NCBI GenBank assembly: GCA_003697105.1
Contig: RFFQ01000161.1
Location: 1-8,945 of the forward strand
Source: Gemmatimonadota bacterium
GTDB taxonomy: Bacteria; 4572-55; J002
Length of the DNA: 8,945 bases
Direction of reading: 5' to 3'
Shown here: positions 1 to 6,359 of the stretch, one piece after another
Numbering within the stretch: the stretch's first letter is position 1
How the letters are laid out: each line of letters opens with the position of its first letter
The notes under the pieces: generated by a model
Seen by the model: only the letters and a program-made list of their open reading frames with translations
Told to the model about the DNA's origin: nothing
The model's database searches: none
Made by a program: the position numbers and the translations under genes

Positions 1-103
1 CCTCTTGCTAATTTGGTTAGTATGAAAAGGGTTATCCCATTATTTAACACAAAAATACCGACCTAAAAAGAAAATTCTCACAGGTCAGGTGATAAGACAC
101 ACT

Positions 104-137
104 ATGAGCCATTGGGAGGCATTCACCAATGGCTCAT
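104..137 (-). terminator. Perfect 12-bp hairpin after the last gene, probable transcription terminator
   Basis: ATGAGCCATTGG (104-115) and CCAATGGCTCAT (126-137) are exact reverse complements separated by a 10-base loop. On the minus transcript the stem begins five bases after the TGA stop of the PhzF-family gene. The following bases (AGTGTGTCTTATC) are only moderately T-rich, with a better T run (TTTTCTTTTT) about 40 bases further on. It may therefore be a weak intrinsic terminator or an mRNA 3'-end-protecting hairpin. Position and perfect pairing are directly seen; function is inferred. Confidence 0.65.
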
Positions 138-142
138 TTAAC

Positions 143-937
143 TCAAAACCGGTTGATTACTCTTTCAGCATACAGCCGGGCATAGCCACTTAATTTAACC
201 CGTTTTCCGGCGTTTTCACACCATATTTCCCCTCCGCGTGCAGAAAGCTGGCGAGCGTACAACTTGTGGTTCCGAAAACGCTTTGCCCAATATGGGGTCA
301 AGATGCAATGTGCCGATCCGGTAACCGCATCTTCTTTGTACCGTTCTTGGGGCAAAAAGTAGCGCGAGACAAAATCAGCCGTATCTCCCGGTGCCGTGAC
401 AATCACATTTGCCGGGTCGATCCGGCGTAAAATATCAAAATTCGGGACTAATTGGCGAACCTCGGCTTCAGTATCAAATATTGCGAGATAGGTGCCGGTG
501 GTCGCTTGCCAAATCTGGCGGGGAATATCGCCTAAACCGGTAATAAGTGCCCCGGGAAAGGTCTCGCACTCCCGTGCCGGAATCGCCGGTAGATGGATCA
601 TCACCCGCCCATCGTCCGTTCGAGATGCCATAATGACGTCTCCGGCGGTGCTTTTAAATTTGAGTACCACCTCTGCCGGCTGGCGTTGGAACATCACGTG
701 TGCCACTGCCAGCGTACCATGCCCGCACAAAAAAATCTCTTTGAGCGGGCTAAACCAACGAATTTCCACAGCCTCAGCGGTTTGAACCGCAAAGACCGTC
801 ACCGGTAGATAATGCTCTGCCGCCATCTGTTGCAATAGAGATTCCGGTAACCACGTTTCAAGCAGACAAACGCCCGCCGGATTCCCCGCAAATACCTTTG
901 AAGTAAATGTATCAATGTGATAAAATGGTATCGTCAT
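143..937 (-). CDS. PhzF-family (YHI9-type) isomerase/epimerase-like protein with altered active site
   Basis: 264 residues, the normal length of the family, which folds as two similar diaminopimelate-epimerase-like halves; few members have a known substrate. Family marks: a start typical of the group (FYHIDTFT), FAGNPAGV (16-23), WFSPLKEI (61-68), CGHGT (71-75, His73 being the conserved histidine), EDAVTGSAHC (202-211, Asp203 conserved) and ARGGEIWCE (233-241). The odd point is residues 43-49, YLPVTVF, where members usually read LSET[AV]F. The catalytic glutamate position is Val46 (codon GTG at 802-800). Phe69 also stands where Asp is common before LCGH. The enzyme may therefore lack classical isomerase activity or use another mechanism. 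It follows the kinase gene by 58 bases on the same strand with no evident Shine-Dalgarno, so it may be the last operon gene or an unrelated passenger. The family call is firm; function is unknown. Confidence 0.92.
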   Translation of the reverse strand: MTIPFYHIDTFTSKVFAGNPAGVCLLETWLPESLLQQMAAEHYLPVTVFAVQTAEAVEIRWFSPLKEIFLCGHGTLAVAHVMFQRQPAEVVLKFKSTAGDVIMASRTDDGRVMIHLPAIPARECETFPGALITGLGDIPRQIWQATTGTYLAIFDTEAEVRQLVPNFDILRRIDPANVIVTAPGDTADFVSRYFLPQERYKEDAVTGSAHCILTPYWAKRFRNHKLYARQLSARGGEIWCENAGKRVKLSGYARLYAERVINRF

Positions 938-995
938 GGCGTTGTGATTGATGGTGTCTGGTTGGCGGTACGTCTCGAAACGAATTTTCGCTACA

Positions 996-2978
996 TTATC
1001 GCTTCAACAGATTTTTTAAGGCGTTACGAACCTCTTTCATATTCGGATACCGGTCTCCGCGGTCTAGTTTGACACAGGTTAGAATGATGTGGTCCAGTGT
1101 TCGTAATACTTCGGAATTGGCGTCGCTTTCTGTCTGTAAGAGTGGATCCAAATAGAGATGGTCATAGTTGATTTGCTCTGCTGTGTAGTATTGTACTAAT
1201 TCGCTTTCCCGGGCGAAGAGCCGCCGTCCGGTGACAATCTCGTAAAACACAACCCCAAATGAGAAGAGATCGGAGCGAGGGTCTATTTTTTCACCGCGAT
1301 GTTGTTCCGGGGACATATAAATACCCGTCCCAACACGTTGTCCAACCGCCGTGACGGTGGAGCCGGCGATGTGCGCCACCCCAAAATCCGTAATTTTCAC
1401 TTCTCCCCGGCTATTTACCATAATATTGGCGGGTTTCAAATCGCGGTGGATAATTTCTTGCTGGTGCACTTCATACAAGGCATCGGCAACGCATGTCATA
1501 ATGCGGATAGCCTCCGTAAGTTTCAGCCGTCCCCGTTCTTTCAAGGAGGGTCCATCCACATATTCCATGATAATACTTCGGCGTACTTCATCAAGGTCAT
1601 AAATTTTGACAATATTGGGATGATTCAATCCCGCCGCCGCTTTAGCTTCGGAAAAGAACCGGACGATTGCCCCAGAATCTTGGTCTTGTGCCGGAAGTAA
1701 CTCCTTGATTGCGACCGTGCGAGCCAGCCGAGTATCGTGTGCTTTGTAAACCACCCCCATACCCCCCCGTCCGAGCTCTTCCAAAATCTGAAAACGGGGG
1801 GTTGCGGTGCCTTCATCCTCAGGAGCGTTAGATGAGGTGCGGGAGCTAACAAAGTTCTGAAATACACTGGAAAAAATCCGCTCGCCTTCCAAATATCCTT
1901 TGCGGTTCAAACTTTTGATGATATGCTGTTCCGAACGGGTGATCTCCTCGGCATGTACCAGCTTAATCAGTACTTTTTTTTCGGCATTATCCAGATGTTG
2001 CCAAATGTACTCAAAATGAGCCTGCGTGCTGGTTTCAAAGGCGTCTTGTAGCTCCTTAAAATCCGACTCCATGGTTTGACTGGCATCTCGACGGTGTTCA
2101 AACAACTGGTAGCAGGCAATTTGTAAAAAAAACGGGTGCAAGCCGGCTAACTGGCGAACAAACTGAACTTCTGCACAGGTCAGATCAATGCCATTTTTTT
2201 GGAATGGTTCGCGGATCAGCATGAGAGCTTCGTTTTCCGAGAAGGGTTCCAGCACAATTGAGGAAAAAATATTGAAAAAAGGTGAACCGATAATCTCATC
2301 CATTGCCACACTTTGTAAATCGCGGGCAGAACTCGTGATATAAGCAACCTTAAAGTTATTGGCAATCCCCCTCAAGAAGGCAAAAAAGTCTAAATTAAAG
2401 CTCCGGTTGCGTGTGACCAAATCAAACTCATCAAAAAAGAAGATTAGAACTTTGTCTTTATAGCGTTCAATTTTACGCACGAAGCCATCATAATCGGCAC
2501 TGGTAATTTGGTTGGAGTGTCCCACAAAGGTGGATGTTGATCCGGGCTCCTCCGGGGGATGTTCCGAGTTAGGAAAGGGACCCACCAACAACCGTTTCAC
2601 TTTGCTCAAAAAGCTTTCCGGTGCTGCGGGCGTACCGGTTTCCTTATTTTTAGCGGCAAGTTGTGCTTCTTCGTGGGTTAATTTTTCCGAGAGCAACATC
2701 AGAAATTCTTTGGGCGAGAGTTGCCCATAAATGGAAAAATCAACCGAGATAAATAGGTAGTTTTCCCAATCATCCAAATAGGTTTTGCGAACATCTGGGT
2801 GATAAATATAGTGCATCAGAGAGGATTTACCGATCCGTCTATCGCCGACAATCGAAACGGATTGCGGTCTGCCGGGGGTACTAATACGTTCGTAAATTTT
2901 GCGGATGATCTTTTTCCGCCCGTAAAAATCGGCGGGGTTTTCTATTTTCGCGCGGTTCGTATACGGATTTTGTCTCAT
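996..2978 (-). CDS. P-loop ATPase fused to a C-terminal Hanks-type Ser/Thr protein kinase
   Basis: A soluble signalling protein of 660 residues from ATG 2978. The frame is open to a TTG at 3011 (671 residues; numbering here uses that longer form). ATG is preferred because NPYTNRAKIENP right after it is where this ATPase family normally begins; neither start has a Shine-Dalgarno. ATPase: FYGR (29-32), Walker A GDRRIGKSS (56-64), Walker B LIFFFDEFD (189-197), lid motif LAGLHPFFLQ (288-297), winged helix about 331-390. A Ser/Pro-rich, probably disordered stretch (116-172) lies between Walker A and B. The kinase (407-669) is complete: GRGGMG loop (414-419), VAIK Lys436, Glu455, HRDLKPAN (522-529), DFG (542-544), SPE (567-569) and the late Arg653. 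Active kinase chemistry on Ser/Thr is therefore expected. There is no transmembrane segment, so it is cytoplasmic. It lies downstream of a membrane protein with a related ATPase, a likely partner or substrate. Confidence 0.9.
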   Translation of the reverse strand: MRQNPYTNRAKIENPADFYGRKKIIRKIYERISTPGRPQSVSIVGDRRIGKSSLMHYIYHPDVRKTYLDDWENYLFISVDFSIYGQLSPKEFLMLLSEKLTHEEAQLAAKNKETGTPAAPESFLSKVKRLLVGPFPNSEHPPEEPGSTSTFVGHSNQITSADYDGFVRKIERYKDKVLIFFFDEFDLVTRNRSFNLDFFAFLRGIANNFKVAYITSSARDLQSVAMDEIIGSPFFNIFSSIVLEPFSENEALMLIREPFQKNGIDLTCAEVQFVRQLAGLHPFFLQIACYQLFEHRRDASQTMESDFKELQDAFETSTQAHFEYIWQHLDNAEKKVLIKLVHAEEITRSEQHIIKSLNRKGYLEGERIFSSVFQNFVSSRTSSNAPEDEGTATPRFQILEELGRGGMGVVYKAHDTRLARTVAIKELLPAQDQDSGAIVRFFSEAKAAAGLNHPNIVKIYDLDEVRRSIIMEYVDGPSLKERGRLKLTEAIRIMTCVADALYEVHQQEIIHRDLKPANIMVNSRGEVKITDFGVAHIAGSTVTAVGQRVGTGIYMSPEQHRGEKIDPRSDLFSFGVVFYEIVTGRRLFARESELVQYYTAEQINYDHLYLDPLLQTESDANSEVLRTLDHIILTCVKLDRGDRYPNMKEVRNALKNLLKR

Positions 2979-3024
2979 ATCAGATGAATTTAGCCATACG
3001 GTTAATGTCAAGTAGCAGTGGTAA

Positions 3025-3062
3025 CGGGTAAAAAGGCGTTTTTAAGTGCGGTATCGCACCCG
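3025..3062 (-). other. Structured intergenic segment between the two ATPase genes (possible attenuator or weak terminator)
   Basis: In this short gap two small perfect stems lie side by side: GTGCG/CGCAC (3046-3050 with 3055-3059, loop of four) and AAAAA/TTTTT (3030-3034 with 3039-3043, loop GGCG). They are bracketed by CGGG (3025-3028) and CCCG (3059-3062). On the minus transcript the GC-rich hairpin is followed by TTAAAAACGCCTTTTT, which is not a clean terminator tail. It could reduce read-through from the transmembrane ATPase gene into the kinase gene, or process the message. Short stems like these also arise by chance. Confidence 0.3.
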
Positions 3063-3086
3063 CGATTCGTCGGGATCAAATTGGAA

Positions 3087-6000
3087 TCAAGTCAGGAAAG
3101 AACTCGAATGTGTGCCCTCTTCTCGTAGGGTTTTCCAAATAGAATGTTCTTCCCGAACCCATCGCCGGATTAAATTGATTTGGAAGCGGTACGTTTCCGG
3201 CGGGGATTCCTTCCTGATTATATCTTTTTTTAGCAATAAATCAAGAGTTTTCGCAACCGATTGTGGCTGAACCTGTAACCCATTGAATTGGTGAGCATTT
3301 TCGATGACCGCTCGACTTTGGAAGGACGCGGTATCCGATTCCACCAACTCGCAAATGAGCGAGAGATTGAGGCGATCTTCTGATTCAAATTCTTCATTCC
3401 ACAGATAAATTAAATGGGGTGGCGGGTTCTTGATCAATTCTTCTACAGCTTCATCCACATCCTCTATTTCGACCACACTGCGATGCTCATCGTTTAAGAT
3501 GGTGATTAAATTCCGGCAAATACATTGGATAAAATACGGATGCCCGGCGGCCAGCTCGTAGATGCGGCGGATGGAATCCTCTTCGTATATGACACTGCCT
3601 TGTACGGGGCGGGTGATCAGTTGCACGGATTCATCATAATTGAGCAAACCGATCTTTCGATAGCGCGCCACATTGAACATTTCCGGTAAATACTGCTCTT
3701 TCAAGGATTCCAACATCTGGGAGCCCACAAAAATGAAGGTCAGATAGCTCCGTTGTTCCATCAAGTGCCGAAAATAGCGGTAAATATCGGTGCTAAGGTT
3801 ATCCTGATGGACTTTACGACTGAGCAACTCGTACTCATCAAAAAGCAGAATGAGGGAGCGTTCCCCAATAACTTCAGCCACATCATCCAAAAAGGTATTG
3901 TACAAGGCATACGGGTTTTGAGAGCGGTCATCAAAGTTATAGGTTTGCATAACCATTTTTCGCAGGGAAATTGTGGGACCCACCGTGGTTTGGTAGCGGA
4001 TAAACGGGTTACCCATTTCATCGGGGTCCACCTTCGCAATGGCTTTTTCAATCCGGCGGACGAGCCGTTCGTGTTCCAAGGGTTTTTCGATCACTTTGCT
4101 GGGATGCGGCTTGACCAACGGGGGTTTTTCCGGGTTGACCAGATATAAGAGGGGGATATTGGAGAGTTTCGGGAAGTCATCTAGCAGGTCGATAAGTTGC
4201 TGCACCAAGTCCTGATCACTTTCCAAATCCATGATGATCAGCAGGGGGCGTTCTTTTTGGGCAAGCGCCGTCATTTCCGCTAAATTTTCGGCGGCTAAGA
4301 CTTCAAATTTTTCCACGCGTAGCGCCACCGACACGAGCCGGATAGTGGGGTGATCTTGGCTTAACATCAAAACTTTGCGGTAACGGTGGACAGATGGCAA
4401 TTCAATGGATTCCAATTGTTCGGCAATGTTAATGCTAATTTTTTTGAAGAAATCGTGTGTATCCACATCTGCCATTTCTTGCATGTCCACAATCACCGGA
4501 ATAAATTGTTCTCCTAACTCACCATTTCGGATTTGGTAAAGGGTGCTGGTTTTACCGACCCGGCGTTCGCCGTAGAGTACCAGCGCAACATCATGCCGAC
4601 GTGACTCAAGTTCCGCTTGAATAAACTGGAATACATCTTCTCGCCCGAAAAACATCGTTTTATCTTTGATCGGGTTACCGGTGATGTACATGTTGGTGAT
4701 TTTGGTCTCTTGGGATCGTTCACCAAACAGGTCGATTTGTCCCACAATTTGGCGGTACAACTGGTCAATCCGTTCCTGTATCCGATCTTCATAGATGGAA
4801 CGCTGTAGCAAGAATTGCCGGAGGGGTAAAATGGCTATGGGGTGCGAGCCGCTGAGAAACGTATAAATTTGGTTTTGTACCTCTTGAGGGATCGCGCCAT
4901 CCGTGACCAAAAACGCAATTCGGGTATTGTATGCCGCTTCTTCTGCCGGATGTGTGATCCGGTGGCGTAATTGCAAAATGGTATCCAGGGTTAATTTTTG
5001 GTTCGTCAAGCAGGTGACCAACGCATGGTTGAATTTCGCATATTCATGGGTTTCGGGGAAGGTTAGGCGTATGTCTGCGCTGGAGAGCCGTTCTACGTGG
5101 GCACCCAAACCTTGGAAGAAACGGCGGGTCACCTCGACCAGTTCTTCAATCCGAAACGCTTCTTCCATCGCGAGGGTGATTTTAGCGATTACATCTTTAT
5201 CGGTGGCTTGTAACAATGCTTTTTCAAAAATCGCAATAGACCGCTTATCGTATTTTTTGGTAATGGCATATACTTCTGCCAAACCCATTAAGGCAACGGC
5301 ATTTTCAGGTTGTTCTTTCAAAGCCAGTTGGTAGAGTTCCTCAGCACGATCGTAATTGCCTTGAATAAAGGCATTATGTGCCCGTTCCACATTGAGCATT
5401 TGTTGCCGTTCATGCAGGGTACGTCCCAACCAGACCGTCAAGATAATCCCCAGAACGATGACCCCGAGGGCAATGGAAAGTGATATCCGGTTCCGCTCCT
5501 GGATCCGCTGTTGCTGGATTTGGGTACGGGTAAATTGCAGTTCCATCTGTGCCATCTCAAACAGCGGGCTGTGATCGATCACACGTTCCAGTAAGGTTTC
5601 CGCCGCTTGCCAGTGGGCATTATCCATTGCGGTGGATGCTTGCTGATACAAAGAATCCATCTGCTCAATTTTATCCGCCAGCGAATCCATCGGGGACAGC
5701 AGGTTGCGCAATTGGCGTTTTGCCACGGCATAGCGCCCGCGCATAACGTTAATTTGTATCAGAATGCGCCGGGCGTCATCATTATGGCGTTGCCGTTGCA
5801 GAGCGTTTTCAGCGGCTTCGGCGGCACGGTCATAATCTTGGGTTTTAAAATATGCCTGTGCTAACAAAGTGTAAATGTTTGCCAACTTCTCCGGTTTTAA
5901 GCGGCCGGTATCCGCTTGATTGAGATACAATTCCAGAGTCAGGATAGTTTCCGAATAATGTTCCAACTGAAAATGGGTCCATGCCAGCCAGTAACTGGCG

Positions 6001-6332
6001 ATATAATGAGGTATCAAGGGGAACTCGCTTTTATCTTGCATCAATTTCAGCGCGTGCTCCAAATGGGCTAATGCCGACGGGTATTCACCGAGTTGTGCCA
6101 AACAACGCCCCAGATGGCTAATGTAAACCTCGTCATTACTCGCCAATTCAACAGCCCGTTGGTAATAAGGTAAAGCACCCGCCAAATCACCGTTGGTATA
6201 TGCGGCATAGCCCTGTTGCCAGGCATCAAAGGCGGGATCGCCACCGCCATAGACCGGCAAAGCGGTACACCACAGCCACACGCCAATAAAGTAAAGACCC
6301 CAATGAAAGGGTTTGAATGGGATTGGCATCAC
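3087..6332 (-). CDS. Transmembrane TPR sensor with P-loop ATPase domain containing an inserted receiver-like domain
   Basis: A 1081-residue protein, not recognised as a named gene. Residues 10-29 are a signal peptide or anchor. Residues 37-265 hold several TPRs predicted to be periplasmic. Residues 284-303 (LSIALGVIVLGIILTVWLG) are a transmembrane helix. Residues 316-395 hold further, cytoplasmic TPRs, and 400-540 is an unclassified alpha/beta region. The ATPase begins at FFGRED (561-566), with Walker A GERRVGKTS (588-596) and Walker B LILLFDEYE (827-835). Between them, 653-765 read as a CheY-like receiver: Asp702 in IIMDLE matches the phospho-acceptor and Lys750 in EKP the conserved Lys, but the switch Thr position is Val732 and the first acidic pair is only partly kept. 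AAGHPYFIQ (928-936) is the ATPase lid signature, and 985-1060 form a winged helix ending YRFQINLIRRWVR. GTG at 6332 and ATG at 6329 are both possible starts behind a strong AGGAGG. It is probably a membrane-anchored signalling switch. Confidence 0.85.
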   Translation of the reverse strand: MMPIPFKPFHWGLYFIGVWLWCTALPVYGGGDPAFDAWQQGYAAYTNGDLAGALPYYQRAVELASNDEVYISHLGRCLAQLGEYPSALAHLEHALKLMQDKSEFPLIPHYIASYWLAWTHFQLEHYSETILTLELYLNQADTGRLKPEKLANIYTLLAQAYFKTQDYDRAAEAAENALQRQRHNDDARRILIQINVMRGRYAVAKRQLRNLLSPMDSLADKIEQMDSLYQQASTAMDNAHWQAAETLLERVIDHSPLFEMAQMELQFTRTQIQQQRIQERNRISLSIALGVIVLGIILTVWLGRTLHERQQMLNVERAHNAFIQGNYDRAEELYQLALKEQPENAVALMGLAEVYAITKKYDKRSIAIFEKALLQATDKDVIAKITLAMEEAFRIEELVEVTRRFFQGLGAHVERLSSADIRLTFPETHEYAKFNHALVTCLTNQKLTLDTILQLRHRITHPAEEAAYNTRIAFLVTDGAIPQEVQNQIYTFLSGSHPIAILPLRQFLLQRSIYEDRIQERIDQLYRQIVGQIDLFGERSQETKITNMYITGNPIKDKTMFFGREDVFQFIQAELESRRHDVALVLYGERRVGKTSTLYQIRNGELGEQFIPVIVDMQEMADVDTHDFFKKISINIAEQLESIELPSVHRYRKVLMLSQDHPTIRLVSVALRVEKFEVLAAENLAEMTALAQKERPLLIIMDLESDQDLVQQLIDLLDDFPKLSNIPLLYLVNPEKPPLVKPHPSKVIEKPLEHERLVRRIEKAIAKVDPDEMGNPFIRYQTTVGPTISLRKMVMQTYNFDDRSQNPYALYNTFLDDVAEVIGERSLILLFDEYELLSRKVHQDNLSTDIYRYFRHLMEQRSYLTFIFVGSQMLESLKEQYLPEMFNVARYRKIGLLNYDESVQLITRPVQGSVIYEEDSIRRIYELAAGHPYFIQCICRNLITILNDEHRSVVEIEDVDEAVEELIKNPPPHLIYLWNEEFESEDRLNLSLICELVESDTASFQSRAVIENAHQFNGLQVQPQSVAKTLDLLLKKDIIRKESPPETYRFQINLIRRWVREEHSIWKTLREEGTHSSSFLT

Positions 6333-6339
6333 TATGTTG

Positions 6340-6345
6340 CCTCCT
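6340..6345 (-). promoter_or_regulatory. Strong Shine-Dalgarno (AGGAGG) for the transmembrane ATPase gene
   Basis: The transcript reads GTAGGAGGCAACATAGTGATG. A perfect AGGAGG stands 7 bases before GTG (6332) and 10 before ATG (6329). The 7-base spacing favours GTG slightly, but both starts can be used and differ by one residue. The site lies in the 27-base gap after the upstream stop, which fits co-transcription. It is the only clear Shine-Dalgarno seen among the four genes. Confidence 0.85.
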
Positions 6346-6359
6346 ACCCGCGGATTCCC

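Noticed and set aside
60-86. Inverted repeat GACCT/AGGTC at the left edge
   Set aside because: A five-base arm with a 17-base loop is expected by chance.
976-990. Small inverted repeat CGAAA/TTTCG in the gap before the PhzF-family gene
   Set aside because: Only five base pairs, AT-rich, and without a T-tract; not distinguishable from chance.
3753-4148. Plus-strand open frame of 131 codons
   Set aside because: It lies fully within the ATPase part of the minus-strand 1081-residue gene, has no recognisable domain, and its amino-acid makeup is that of an antisense shadow.
4903-5334. Plus-strand open frame of 143 codons
   Set aside because: It overlaps the cytoplasmic TPR and following region of the transmembrane ATPase gene in antisense and has no protein-family features.
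6258-6320. Possible lipoprotein signal at Cys22 of the transmembrane ATPase protein
   Set aside because: The residues before the Cys are WLW, which do not fit a lipobox (small residue needed before Cys). An ordinary signal peptide or anchor fits better.
996-6332. Known STAND or Avs-type antiphage defence system
   Set aside because: The ATPases resemble that broad class, but no nuclease, protease or other toxic effector domain is visible, and the outer-membrane and TPR partners suit envelope signalling better. Defence cannot be excluded but is not supported by the sequence.
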